A stretch of 64,000 bases of DNA, taken from the NCBI RefSeq assembly GCF_009900745.1, contig NZ_WXVU01000002.1:124001-188000 (forward strand), given 5' to 3'. The notes under the pieces were generated by a model. It saw only the letters and a program-made list of their open reading frames with translations, did not search any database and had not been told where the DNA came from. This document shows, piece by piece, positions 9,580 through 19,340 of the stretch; positions within the stretch are counted from its first letter, which is position 1; each line of letters opens with the position of its first letter. The translations under genes and the position numbers were made by a program. The stretch is from Chryseobacterium sp. c4a (GTDB lineage Bacteria > Bacteroidota > Bacteroidia > Flavobacteriales > Weeksellaceae).

Positions 9580-12500
9580 ATGAAGAGAATTTTACTCACG
9601 TGCCTGACCGCTTTTTATTATTGCGTGTCCGCACAGGTGGGGCCGCCACAAATTGCTACCCCTAACACGAATAACGGATATGGAGTTACACAATCCTCCG
9701 AAACGTACACCCCATTATCTGCAAGTAGAACTGTATGGCAAGCGGGTGCTACACTGGCTACGGATTTAGTATCGGGAGCGATTCCTTTACCTTCCGTTTT
9801 TAAATACAATAACCAGAATTATAATTCTGTTTATATCAGCAATAATGGTTTTGTTACATTGGGGGCTGCAACAACTAATGGAACTTATGGTTCATTATCT
9901 ACGGATAATTCTCCCACTACTCATGAGGCTGCTTTTGCCGGGTTTTCAGCAAATTTAAGAAATGCAAATACTGCGACTTCTGAAATTGCCTATGAAACAG
10001 TAGGTAATAAATTCATTGTGCAGTTTACTGATTTGCAAGGGAGTTCAGGATCTGCGGCTCAACTTTTGAATTTTCAGATTCAGCTGAACCTTACCACTGG
10101 AGCGGTAGCTATCGTCTATGGAAACTGTGTTTCCGGAAGCGCTACACTTTCTGGTCAGGTAGGGATAAGAGGATCTGAAGCATCAGATATTAACAATTTT
10201 ACGGGAACAAATTGGACGACCCCTGCTGTGGGGACTTCCATTTCTTCCAGCTTAACTTTAGGGACGAGTAATGGAACAACGGTTCCTGCTTCAGGATTAA
10301 CCCTTACTTTTACTCCGGGAACATGGCAGTCTGCCCCTACTACCTTTGCTACTTTACCTTTTACTGAAACTTTCAGTACATGGGAAAATGGTAATTCTAC
10401 CTTGGATTTACCGAATGCCAATTACTGGAGAACATGGCCGTCAAGAGGTGATAATTCCTGGAGACAAAGTGATATTTCAAGTAGTGGATTTACATCTACA
10501 TCAGGATGGACAGGTACCAGTGGGTCTGTAACAATTGGAGGGTCTGCAGTAGCTCCTGCGGCAAGATTCCACTCTTACAACTGTCAATATGCTTCAGGGT
10601 ATATGGATTTATACATTAATTTATCATCAGGTTCTGGTGATAGGATTCTAAGTTTTGATTATGCCAATCCGTCCGGAGCAGATGTTTTGAAAATACAAAT
10701 TTCAACAGACAATGGAATAACATTTACCGATTTAGGAACTCCGTTTGGAGCTACTTCATCAACGTCACCATGGGTTACAAACTATGTAAATTTAGCATCT
10801 TCCAGTCCTAATGCTATCGTAAGATTTTTAGCGAAAGGAGATAATGGAAGTGATGATATCTACGTGGACAATGTTAAAGTTTCTGCTGTAGCAGTTGTTC
10901 CTGACTGTTCTCCTATTACGTCCCCTGCCAACGCATCAACAGGAGTGGCAGTTACCCCAAGTTTTAAATGGGATGCTTCACCTAATGCAGCTTCATATAA
11001 GTTAAAGCTGGGAACTACACCAGGTGGATCCAATGTGATGGCCGGAGTAGATGTTGGAAATGTACTTACTTATACTATCCCTGCAGCTAGTCAGTTATTA
11101 TATGGTACGACTTATTATGCAACTATATTGCCTACCAACACTACTGGAACAGCAAGCGGATGTACAGAAGTATCATTTACTACAAAAAATATTGGTTGTC
11201 CTTCAGTGACGTTACCTGCATCAGGGGCATCAGGAGTTTCTCTTACGCCAACCATCACATGGGGAGCTGTAACAGATGCGACAGGGTATAAGATATCTAT
11301 AGGAACCACAACAGGCGGAACTGATGTTATGAACAATGTTGATGTTGGAAACATTACTTCATATACACTTTCTTCGGCACTTAATTATACTACAAAATAC
11401 TATTATACAGTAAACGCCTATACTGCGACAAGTACTTCTGCTTCATGTACTGAACGTAACTTTACAACGGTTTGCGGGGCTGAAAATATACCAACTATTT
11501 CACAAGGATTCAGTACATTGACTCCAACATGCTGGTCTACTGCTAAAGGGGATGTGACTGCTAATTCTACTTTAACATATGGAAGTAGTAAATGGACAGC
11601 TGCATCAGGTTTTGCTAATACAGGCAGTAATACGGCTGTAAAATTGAATTTATATGGAACAAACACCGGTGACTGGCTAATTTCTCAGCCAATCAATCTA
11701 GGAGCAACTCCTGGGGCTAATAGAATTAGATATAGAATGGCTGTTACCAGCTATACAGGTACTACTGCTCAGTCAACATTAGGGACACACCAGGTTAGAG
11801 TAATTATTTCTACAGATGGAGGAACTACCTGGAGCAATACTAATGTTATAAAAACGTATACAGGAGCCGGAACCTATTCTAATACAGGTCAAACAGAAAC
11901 TATTGATCTTTCAGCGTATTCTGGTACTGTTAAAGTAGCTTTTGTTGCAACTACAAGTTCTACTTCGCCTGATATTTATTTCCATCTTGACGATTTCATT
12001 GTAGAGCCTATACCAACATGTATGGAACCGGATTCTCCAGTGGTAACGAATGTTACTGGTGCTACGTCAGACTTATCTTGGAATGCTCCTGCTTCATTAC
12101 CTGCTAATGGATATGAATACTATTATTCTACCATTAATACAGTGCCTACTGCTAACGTAGCGGTATCAGGAACAAGTACTACTACAAGTGCTGTTCTCAA
12201 TGGACTTACCCCTGCTACCACTTATTATGTTTGGGTTCGCTCATCATGTAGTGCTACCAATAAGAGTATTTGGTCACAGGCAGCAACATTTGCTACAGCA
12301 TGTGCACCATTACAGGTATATTCTCAAAATTTTGATGCAATCCCTGTTGATACACTTCCTGCGTGCTGGACAAGCATAGGAACGACTGTTGGTAATGCGA
12401 AAGTATCTGCTTATACAACAACAACGGTTGCAAGTGCTCCTAATGCTCTCTATATTTATAGTAGCAGTACAGGTACAGGGATGGTTTCAACACCTGATTT

Positions 12501-13032
12501 TATAGGCTTGGATTCTAACAATTCAACAATCAGCTTCAAAGGAAGAGCAAATCTTACTGCTGGTGGAGTTGTTCAGATTGGTTATCTAACGAATCCTGCA
12601 GATGTTTCTACTTTTGTAGTGTTGGATACTTATACAGCTTCAAGTACGACTGCCATCGATAATCATTCTTTAAATATTACGGGAGTTCCTGCCGGAGTTA
12701 CTAAGCTTGTATTCAAGCATACAGGATCTCCAGCTAACAGTGTATTGATTGATAATTTTGTGTATCAAGCCGGAAACCTTTCTACTTCTGAAGTAGCAAC
12801 GGTTAAAAATGAAATCAAAGTTTATCCTAATCCATTCTCTGATACCCTGAATATTACAGATATTTCTAAAGTTAAAGCGGTTCAGATCGTAGACGTATCG
12901 GGTAGAGTGTTGAAAACCATTGAAAATCCTTCTTCAGTACTTCAGCTATCAGACCTTAAACAAGGAATGTATCTGGTGGTGCTTCAGATGAAAGATAATA
13001 CCAAACAAACTATTAAAGTTATTAAGAGGTAA
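9580..13032 (+). CDS. Large exported multidomain protein (choice-of-anchor J / fibronectin III), T9SS type A
   Basis: 1150 residues. The signal peptide ends near residue 19 (YYCVSAQ). A nidogen-like beta domain follows (SNNGFVTLGAATTN, about 80-180), then a MAM/choice-of-anchor J-like jellyroll (about 260-435), two Ig/fibronectin III-like repeats of about 100 residues (ITSPANASTGVAVTP; VTLPASGASGVSLTP), a second jellyroll (about 640-800), another fibronectin III module (WNAPASLPANGYEYYYST) and a third jellyroll. The C-terminus (VYPNPFSDTLNIT to IKVIKR) is a T9SS type A sorting domain. It is a surface or secreted protein, perhaps an adhesin or binding protein; no enzyme motif is visible. Its signal region and tail resemble those of the next two genes, and the Ig-like repeats recur in them. 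Confidence 0.85.
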   Translation: MKRILLTCLTAFYYCVSAQVGPPQIATPNTNNGYGVTQSSETYTPLSASRTVWQAGATLATDLVSGAIPLPSVFKYNNQNYNSVYISNNGFVTLGAATTNGTYGSLSTDNSPTTHEAAFAGFSANLRNANTATSEIAYETVGNKFIVQFTDLQGSSGSAAQLLNFQIQLNLTTGAVAIVYGNCVSGSATLSGQVGIRGSEASDINNFTGTNWTTPAVGTSISSSLTLGTSNGTTVPASGLTLTFTPGTWQSAPTTFATLPFTETFSTWENGNSTLDLPNANYWRTWPSRGDNSWRQSDISSSGFTSTSGWTGTSGSVTIGGSAVAPAARFHSYNCQYASGYMDLYINLSSGSGDRILSFDYANPSGADVLKIQISTDNGITFTDLGTPFGATSSTSPWVTNYVNLASSSPNAIVRFLAKGDNGSDDIYVDNVKVSAVAVVPDCSPITSPANASTGVAVTPSFKWDASPNAASYKLKLGTTPGGSNVMAGVDVGNVLTYTIPAASQLLYGTTYYATILPTNTTGTASGCTEVSFTTKNIGCPSVTLPASGASGVSLTPTITWGAVTDATGYKISIGTTTGGTDVMNNVDVGNITSYTLSSALNYTTKYYYTVNAYTATSTSASCTERNFTTVCGAENIPTISQGFSTLTPTCWSTAKGDVTANSTLTYGSSKWTAASGFANTGSNTAVKLNLYGTNTGDWLISQPINLGATPGANRIRYRMAVTSYTGTTAQSTLGTHQVRVIISTDGGTTWSNTNVIKTYTGAGTYSNTGQTETIDLSAYSGTVKVAFVATTSSTSPDIYFHLDDFIVEPIPTCMEPDSPVVTNVTGATSDLSWNAPASLPANGYEYYYSTINTVPTANVAVSGTSTTTSAVLNGLTPATTYYVWVRSSCSATNKSIWSQAATFATACAPLQVYSQNFDAIPVDTLPACWTSIGTTVGNAKVSAYTTTTVASAPNALYIYSSSTGTGMVSTPDFIGLDSNNSTISFKGRANLTAGGVVQIGYLTNPADVSTFVVLDTYTASSTTAIDNHSLNITGVPAGVTKLVFKHTGSPANSVLIDNFVYQAGNLSTSEVATVKNEIKVYPNPFSDTLNITDISKVKAVQIVDVSGRVLKTIENPSSVLQLSDLKQGMYLVVLQMKDNTKQTIKVIKR

Positions 13033-13052
13033 AACCAATTAATATAATAATT

Positions 13053-13089
13053 TAAAGCAGTGACTTAATAGTTGCTGTTTTTTTTTAAT
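13053..13089 (+). terminator. Weak terminator-like hairpin
   Basis: An imperfect stem (AGCAGTGAC / GTTGCTGTT) followed by a long T run, 20 bases after the preceding stop. Confidence 0.4.
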
Positions 13090-13158
13090 ATTTTTTTAAT
13101 GTTGTGTTAAAATTATTATTAATTTGGCAAATATATTAACACCTAAAAAAAATTGTAT

Positions 13159-15126
13159 ATGAAGAAAATCTTACTTATGTGCTTGTCGATGATGAGCGTG
13201 ATTTTAAGTGCTCAAATTACTTTAGGACAGGGAAGCACTACTGTCGGAAAAGTTCCGGTTGACAGCTATTGGGAGTATTCCTATTCTCAACAAATTTTTA
13301 AAAAACAAGAAATCAATGCGAATGCTGCAGGAAATATTACAGGTCTTACATTTTACATGGATCCTGCTGGAGATATAACGAACTCATCAGATTGGGTTGT
13401 TTATTTGGGGCATACTTCTAAAACTGAATTTGCAGATGACAATGATTGGATTCCTGTTTCGGATCTTACAGAAGTATATGCTGGTACAGTGAGTAATGTA
13501 AACGGAATTGTAGAAGTTACTTTTGCAACACCTTTTCCTTATAATAATACGCAGAATCTTGTGGTTGCAGTGGATGAAAATAACCCGGAATATGATGATG
13601 ATCGTGTATTTTATGTACATCAGCTTAATAATGCAACTAAATCAACGATTAGTACTATAAGTAGCTATGAAAATATTGATCCTTCAACTCCTGATTATGG
13701 AAGTCTGTTTGATTATAGATCTGTGATCACTTTTAATGGATTAACTCCTGGTACAACACCAGCGTGTACCTCTCTAATGTCTCCTGCTAATAATGCAATT
13801 ATGGTGCCGTTATCTTCTGTGATTAGCTGGTATCCATCGCCTGGAGCAACAAGTTATAAAATATCTATAGGAACTACACCTGGCGGTTCAAATATTGTGA
13901 ATCAGCAGTCGGTAAGTACTACAAGTTTTACCCCAGCAGCTCCTTTTTCTTCTGATACCACTTATTATGTAAGAATTGTAGCTGTAGGAGCAGGAGGACA
14001 ATCTTCAGGTTGTTCAGAAACAAAATTCAGTACCGAACTCTCAGCTCCTTTAAATGATGAGTGTACTACAGCGATTACATTAACGGTAAATCCGGATATG
14101 AATTGCGGAAATAAAACATTTGGACATACTTTTGGAGCAACTCCGTCAAATCTAACAATAGACCCTTGTTACGGAGAAGCAGATGATGATGTATGGTATA
14201 AATTCACGGCAACTTCAGATACCCATGTTATTTCATTTAGTAACAACGTTTCTATTGGATCAGAATATAGTTATTCACTTATGTTCCAGCTTTTAAACGG
14301 AGATTGTACTAGTTTGGCAAGTGTTGAATGTTCAGATTATGATGATCTGAAAATTATTTCTGGACTTACTCCGGGTGCAACCTATTACCTAAGAATGTAT
14401 ACAGATGGGGGTGCAGGACAAGCTCAAAGCTTTGATATTTGTGTAGGAACGCTTCCTCCAACTCCTGTAAATGATGCTTGCTCTGGAGCTTTAACTGTTT
14501 CAACATTCCCTTATGCATATACACAATCTGATGCTGCGGGAGCTACCAATAATGACGGAATTATTGATACCTGTCAAGACAAGATGAACGATGGTACATG
14601 GTTTACTTTTACAGGTGATGGTAGCGTGTATGATATTACAGTTTCAATGCCGACAGGAAGTACATTTGATCCTCAGATAGGGGTGTATAGCGGTGCATGT
14701 GGTGGTTTGAGCTGTGAAAAAACGGCTGATAATGGAACTGCTGGTGGTACAGAAACGGCTTCCGTACCTACCGTAGCAGGAACTGTATATTATGTGAATG
14801 TAGGACATTATAGTAACTATTCGGATCAAATGGAAGGTACATTTACTATCTCCATTAATAAAGAAAGTCTTGGAACTTCTGAAGTAGCTTCTAAGAATAA
14901 AAATGAAATTAAAGTATATCCAAATCCATTTGCAGAAGTATTGAATATCGCAAAGGCAGACCAGGTGAAATCCGTTTCTGTTCTTGATATTTCAGGGAAA
15001 TTGGTGAGAACCATTGAAAACCCTTCTGCGACCCTTCACTTGGGAGATTTGAAACAAGGTATATATATGGTTGTATTGAATATGAAAGATGGATCTAAAA
15101 AGACGGTTAAAGCGATCAAAAAATAA
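13159..15126 (+). CDS. Exported repeat protein, T9SS type A, shorter paralogue
   Basis: 655 residues from the ATG at 13159. An in-frame TTG lies 6 bases earlier, but MKKILLMCLSMM is the natural signal-peptide start. After the signal come a beta domain of about 190 residues, an Ig/fibronectin III-like module (MSPANNAIMVPLSS, WYPSPGATSYKISIGTTPGG), one 139-residue beta unit starting NDECTTAITLTVNPDMNC (DNA 14053-14469), a related unit starting NDACSGAL, and a type A tail (VYPNPFAEVLNIA, KGIYMVV is replaced by QGIYMVVLNMKDG). The two beta units resemble PPC-like bacterial domains. No catalytic residues were found. The next gene is essentially this protein with two more units. The function is unknown; a cell-surface role is inferred. 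Confidence 0.85.
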   Translation: MKKILLMCLSMMSVILSAQITLGQGSTTVGKVPVDSYWEYSYSQQIFKKQEINANAAGNITGLTFYMDPAGDITNSSDWVVYLGHTSKTEFADDNDWIPVSDLTEVYAGTVSNVNGIVEVTFATPFPYNNTQNLVVAVDENNPEYDDDRVFYVHQLNNATKSTISTISSYENIDPSTPDYGSLFDYRSVITFNGLTPGTTPACTSLMSPANNAIMVPLSSVISWYPSPGATSYKISIGTTPGGSNIVNQQSVSTTSFTPAAPFSSDTTYYVRIVAVGAGGQSSGCSETKFSTELSAPLNDECTTAITLTVNPDMNCGNKTFGHTFGATPSNLTIDPCYGEADDDVWYKFTATSDTHVISFSNNVSIGSEYSYSLMFQLLNGDCTSLASVECSDYDDLKIISGLTPGATYYLRMYTDGGAGQAQSFDICVGTLPPTPVNDACSGALTVSTFPYAYTQSDAAGATNNDGIIDTCQDKMNDGTWFTFTGDGSVYDITVSMPTGSTFDPQIGVYSGACGGLSCEKTADNGTAGGTETASVPTVAGTVYYVNVGHYSNYSDQMEGTFTISINKESLGTSEVASKNKNEIKVYPNPFAEVLNIAKADQVKSVSVLDISGKLVRTIENPSATLHLGDLKQGIYMVVLNMKDGSKKTVKAIKK

Positions 15127-15140
15127 TTAAACTATTAGAA

Positions 15141-15173
15141 AAAAGACGAATCATTTTAGATTCGTCTTTTTTT
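15141..15173 (+). terminator. Rho-independent terminator
   Basis: Perfect 12-bp stem AAAAGACGAATC / GATTCGTCTTTT followed by T residues, 15 bases after the preceding stop. Confidence 0.88.
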
Positions 15174-15419
15174 ATACCTGTATTTTCTGTGAATAAATAT
15201 CAGCTTTTTATCTAAGGATAGAACATTTAAGTACAATCAGTTGGTTTAAATTTTATTTTAAATTCATTGAAGTATGTAAAATAATCAATGGAATAAATTT
15301 AATTGTATTATAAATATAATTATTTGTTGGTTTTTTTGCTTTTGTGTGGGTTGTTTTTAGTATTTTATTTAAAATATTATTAATTTACTTGTTGAATTTA
15401 ACACCAAAAATAAATATAT

Positions 15420-18218
15420 ATGAAAAAAATCTTACTCTGGTGCTTACTGATGGTAAGCATAATTTTAAATGCTCAGATCACATTAGGGGAAGGGAGCACA
15501 GCGGTTGGAAATGTTCCGATCAATACAAATTATGGCTATTCCTATTCTCAACAAATCTTTACTAAGCAAGAGATTAATGCGAGTGCCGCAGGAAATATTA
15601 CAGGGTTGAAGTTCTTTGCAAATCCCTCTGCAGGTCTTGACAATTCCTCAAGCTGGGTGGTCTATCTTGGGCATACTTCTAAAACAAACTTTTCTGGAGG
15701 AAGCGACTGGATTCCTATTGCAAATCTTACGGAAGTTTTCTCAGGAACTGTTACCAATGCAAATGGAGTAGTGGAAATTGTATTTTCTACTCCTTTTGCC
15801 TATGATAATAGCCAGAATCTAGTGATTGCAGTAGATGAAAATACTTCAGGTTATGATTTTGACAATAATACATTTACTGTATATACTCTTCCCAATGCCC
15901 AAAACAGGGCTATTTTATATAGATCAGATGGTAATGATCCCGATCCTTCAAGTCCTCCCACGGGAACCTTACAAGAATATAGAGCGGCCACTGGTATAAC
16001 AGGGCTTACTCCAAGTTCAATACCAACATGTGCTTCTGTGACATATCCGGTAAATAATGCAACTCTTATACCTGTTTCTCCTGCAATCACATGGGCAATG
16101 TCACCAGGAGCTACAAGTTATAAAGTTTCTATAGGGACAACACCTGGAGGAACAGATATAGTGAACCAACAAACAGTAACCACTGCAAGTTTTACTCCTT
16201 CATCTCCACTTTCTGTTAATACAACTTATTATCTTAGAGTAGTTTCAGTAGGATCAGGAGGAGAGTCAGTAGATTGTTCTACTATAAAATTTAAAACAAT
16301 ACCGCCGCCGCCGACCAATGATGAATGTAGCAGTGCTGTTACATTAACTGTAAATCCAGATCTTAATTGTGCTGTAACTACTGCAGGAACAACGCTTTCT
16401 GCAACAGATTCAGGAGTAGATCCAGATCCTTGTTATGGTAACCCAGATGATGATGTATGGTATAAATTCACGGCTACAGCTTCCAGTCATATAATTTCTC
16501 TTAAAAATATCACTTCCGTTGGATCCAATTCTAGTACTGATACTTATTTTCAGGTTCTTAGTGGAAGTTGTGGAACTATGAATAGTATTCTATGTTCGGA
16601 TCCTGATACGGGAACCGTTAACGGACTTAATCCTGGAGATACTTATTATATACGAGTTTTTAGTTATGCTGCAGGTGCTGTATATGCACAAAGCTTTAAT
16701 ATATGTATTGGTACATTACCACCACCGCCATCTAATGATGATTGTGCAGCTGCAATTACGCTGGCTGTAAACCCGGATATGAATTGTGGATCTATTACGG
16801 CGGGAACAACACTTTCCGCAACAGATTCAGGAGTAGATCCAGATCCTTGTTATGGGAACCCAGATGATGATGTATGGTATAAATTTACAGCAACACATTC
16901 ATCTCATATTGTTTCACTCAAAAATGTAGAACCTGCCGGAATTGGAACCAGTTCAGATATTTATTTTCAGGTTTTAAGTGGAGATTGCAATAGCTTAAGC
17001 AATGTTTTTTGTTCTGATCCTGATTATGGAATCATAGATGGACTTACTGTAGGGAATACTTATTATGTAAGAGTATACAGCTATGGAGGAGCCGGATCTG
17101 CTCAAAGTTTCAATATTTGTATTGGTACATTACCTCCGCCTCCTTTAAATGATGAATGTACTACAGCGATTACTTTAACGGTAAACCCTGATATGAATTG
17201 CGGAAATAAAACATCCGGACATACCCTTGGAGCAACTGATTCCAACCTACCTGTTGATCCTTGTGATGGAGAAGCAGATGATGATGTATGGTTTAAATTT
17301 ACAGCAACTTCAAATACCCATGTTATTTCGCTGGGTAATACCATGTCCATAGGTTCTGTATCTAGTTATTCACTTTTATTCCAGGTGTTCAGCGGAGATT
17401 GTAGTAATCTGGCTAGTGTGGACTGTTCAGATTACGAAGATATAAAAGTGATTTCCGGTCTTACAATCGGGCAAACTTATTATATAAGAGTATATACCGG
17501 TGATGGAGCAGGAAATGCACAAAGTTTTGATATTTGTGTAGGAACTATTCCGCCGCCACCGGCAAACGATGCTTGTTCGGGAGCTTTGGTTGCCTCTGTA
17601 TTCCCTTACACCTACACACAGACTGATGCTGCAGGAGCTACCAATAATGACGGATTTATTACAGCTTGTTCTTCCGGGATGAATGATGGAACATGGTTTA
17701 CTTTTACCGGAGATGGAACAGAACATGAGATCAAAGTGACAATGCCATCAGGAAGTGATTTTGATGCTGAATTAGGAGTGTATAGCGGTACATGTGGCAA
17801 CTTAACTTGTGTGAATTCTATAGATGCCGGTTTAAGTGGAGGAGAAGAAACAATGACGATCCCAACAGTTGCAGGAACCGTATATTTAGTAAATGTAGGA
17901 CATTATGATAATGATGAGGATAAAATGGAGGGAACATTTACCATTACTATTAACAAACAGACCCTTGGAACCTCAGAAACAGCGAAAGATAAGAATGAAA
18001 TAAAAATATACCCAAATCCATTTGCTGATGTATTGAATATTTCAAAAGTAGACCAGGTAAAATCAATTGTTGTTCTGGATATTTCCGGAAGGGTAGTGAA
18101 AACAATAGAGACTCCTTCTTCCGTTCTTCATTTAGGAGACCTGAAACAAGGAATGTATCTGATAATGCTGAATATGAAAGATGGTACTAAGCAAACAATG
18201 AAAGCCATAAAAAAATAA
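15420..18218 (+). CDS. Exported repeat protein, T9SS type A, expanded paralogue
   Basis: 932 residues. The order matches the preceding gene: signal peptide (MKKILLWCLLMVSIILNAQ), N-terminal beta domain, Ig-like module (WAMSPGATSYKVSIGTTPGG), then three units of 138-139 residues, each opening ND(E/D)C and holding DDVW(Y/F)KFTAT. Their DNA starts at 16317, 16734 and 17148. A diverged unit (NDACSGAL) and the type A tail follow. The first two units share a stretch of about 70 bases (near 16400 and 16817) with almost no differences, which points to recent in-frame duplication. Proline runs (PPPP) link the units. It is probably a surface protein whose reach or valency varies with repeat number. No enzyme motif. 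Confidence 0.86.
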   Translation: MKKILLWCLLMVSIILNAQITLGEGSTAVGNVPINTNYGYSYSQQIFTKQEINASAAGNITGLKFFANPSAGLDNSSSWVVYLGHTSKTNFSGGSDWIPIANLTEVFSGTVTNANGVVEIVFSTPFAYDNSQNLVIAVDENTSGYDFDNNTFTVYTLPNAQNRAILYRSDGNDPDPSSPPTGTLQEYRAATGITGLTPSSIPTCASVTYPVNNATLIPVSPAITWAMSPGATSYKVSIGTTPGGTDIVNQQTVTTASFTPSSPLSVNTTYYLRVVSVGSGGESVDCSTIKFKTIPPPPTNDECSSAVTLTVNPDLNCAVTTAGTTLSATDSGVDPDPCYGNPDDDVWYKFTATASSHIISLKNITSVGSNSSTDTYFQVLSGSCGTMNSILCSDPDTGTVNGLNPGDTYYIRVFSYAAGAVYAQSFNICIGTLPPPPSNDDCAAAITLAVNPDMNCGSITAGTTLSATDSGVDPDPCYGNPDDDVWYKFTATHSSHIVSLKNVEPAGIGTSSDIYFQVLSGDCNSLSNVFCSDPDYGIIDGLTVGNTYYVRVYSYGGAGSAQSFNICIGTLPPPPLNDECTTAITLTVNPDMNCGNKTSGHTLGATDSNLPVDPCDGEADDDVWFKFTATSNTHVISLGNTMSIGSVSSYSLLFQVFSGDCSNLASVDCSDYEDIKVISGLTIGQTYYIRVYTGDGAGNAQSFDICVGTIPPPPANDACSGALVASVFPYTYTQTDAAGATNNDGFITACSSGMNDGTWFTFTGDGTEHEIKVTMPSGSDFDAELGVYSGTCGNLTCVNSIDAGLSGGEETMTIPTVAGTVYLVNVGHYDNDEDKMEGTFTITINKQTLGTSETAKDKNEIKIYPNPFADVLNISKVDQVKSIVVLDISGRVVKTIETPSSVLHLGDLKQGMYLIMLNMKDGTKQTMKAIKK
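16317..17564 (+). repeat. Three tandem 414-417-bp in-frame repeats
   Basis: Units start at 16317, 16734 and 17148; a diverged fourth begins near 17565. Each encodes a proline-linked beta unit with the DDVW motif. The paralogue at 13159 has only one such unit before its NDACSGAL unit. Confidence 0.9.
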
Positions 18219-18240
18219 AGAATAAACCTTACTTCATAAA

Positions 18241-18274
18241 AAAAGATGGGCGAAATTTTCGCCCATCTTTTTTA
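18241..18274. terminator. Bidirectional terminator
   Basis: 15-base arms AAAAGATGGGCGAAA / TTTCGCCCATCTTTT, A-rich before and T-rich after, between convergent genes. It can serve the exported protein (plus) and the channel operon (minus). Confidence 0.92.
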
Positions 18275-18309
18275 TTGTAAATGATCCATCACTTATTACC
18301 CATTATTGG

Positions 18310-18468
18310 TTACTTGTTCGGTATCGGTTGTATATCTCCCTTATTCATAAGGTCGAAAACGGTTGGAAAGAACATTGCGAGAATAAAGTAAATTATGATC
18401 ATTAGTACGATGAGTACAAAAAGAATAATTACTAAGCTATTCGGTTTGTTTTTCTTTTGTGGTTCCAT
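18310..18468 (-). CDS. Small single-pass membrane protein, 52 aa
   Basis: A short ORF with ATG at 18468 and TAA at 18312-18310. The protein has a charged N-terminus (MEPQKKNKPN), one hydrophobic segment of about 25 residues (SLVIILFVLIVLMIIIYF and on), then MFFPTVFDLMNKGD. Positive charge before the segment predicts an N-in topology. It begins 44 bases after the stop of the potassium-channel gene on the same strand, with no terminator between and a strong one after it, so the two are probably co-transcribed. I do not recognise a family; an auxiliary channel subunit is only a guess. Confidence 0.6.
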   Translation of the reverse strand: MEPQKKNKPNSLVIILFVLIVLMIIIYFILAMFFPTVFDLMNKGDIQPIPNK

Positions 18469-18512
18469 GATTTTGTGGTATTTGGTGAATAGATTTAACT
18501 AATTACCTAATA

Positions 18513-19340
18513 TTAAGCTAATTTCTTGCCACATTGTTTGCAATACCTTGCATCATCATCAATATCTTCATTACCACAGCGGTCGCACACCTTTTCCAGA
18601 TTTTGTCTTTTATTTCGCATTTCTGCTGTTACTATTCCTGTAGGAACTGCAATAATGGAGTAACCAGCAAGCATCAAGACAACCGCAAAAAACTTCCCTA
18701 GCGGGGTGATGGGGGAGACATCTCCGTATCCCACGGTAGTTACAGTTACTACAGCCCAATAGATAGATTGAGGAATGGTTTCAAACCCTTGTCGGCCACC
18801 TTCCACCATAAACATCAGGGAACCCACAATCACTGAAAATATAATCAGGAATAAAAGGAATATATAAATTTTCCTGGAACTGTTTTTTAAAGCCCTTACA
18901 ATAAGGTAGCCGTCATTCATAAAGTCCAATAAGTTGAAAATTCTGAAAATTCTCAACATTCTCAGCATTCTGAAGATCAAAAAATACTTTGTGATTGGAA
19001 AAAAGAAGCTGAGATAAAAAGGAACCAAAGCAAGAAAATCAATAAGTCCAAAAAAACTAAATATATAATTCTTCTTATTTTTAATCACAGTGATTCGCAT
19101 AGAATACTCAATGGTGAAAAAAATGGAAATAATCCATTCGAGAATCAGGAAAGTATAATGGAATCTTTTATCAAGCTTTGGTACACTCTCCATCATAATA
19201 ATGGCAGTGCTTGTAAGAATTAATGACAATAAAATAATATCGAACAGTTTTCCGAGCCTGGTGTCGGAGCGATAAATTATCCGGTAAAGGAATCTTTTCC
19301 ATAAGGTGTCTTCAGGAATAAGATTATGTTCTCTTTCCAT
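18513..19340 (-). CDS. Voltage-gated-type potassium channel with C-terminal zinc ribbon
   Basis: 275 residues, the size of KvAP-like bacterial channels. Six membrane segments are visible: S1 about 32-50, S2 about 63-82, S3 about 93-112, S4 about 118-138 with arginines every third position (R124, R127, R130, R133), and S5-pore-S6 about 157-240. The K+ selectivity filter TTVGYGD is at 201-207. The cytoplasmic tail ends in a small zinc ribbon, C252-x2-C255 and C267-x2-C270, which is unusual for this fold and may sense metal or redox state or aid assembly. It probably sets membrane potential or K+ flux across the inner membrane. Gating is inferred from S4 only. Confidence 0.92.
   Translation of the reverse strand: MEREHNLIPEDTLWKRFLYRIIYRSDTRLGKLFDIILLSLILTSTAIIMMESVPKLDKRFHYTFLILEWIISIFFTIEYSMRITVIKNKKNYIFSFFGLIDFLALVPFYLSFFFPITKYFLIFRMLRMLRIFRIFNLLDFMNDGYLIVRALKNSSRKIYIFLLFLIIFSVIVGSLMFMVEGGRQGFETIPQSIYWAVVTVTTVGYGDVSPITPLGKFFAVVLMLAGYSIIAVPTGIVTAEMRNKRQNLEKVCDRCGNEDIDDDARYCKQCGKKLA

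Noticed and set aside
16317..17564. Possible CRISPR or satellite array
   Set aside because: The repeats are 414-417 bases, in frame and protein-coding, with no spacers.
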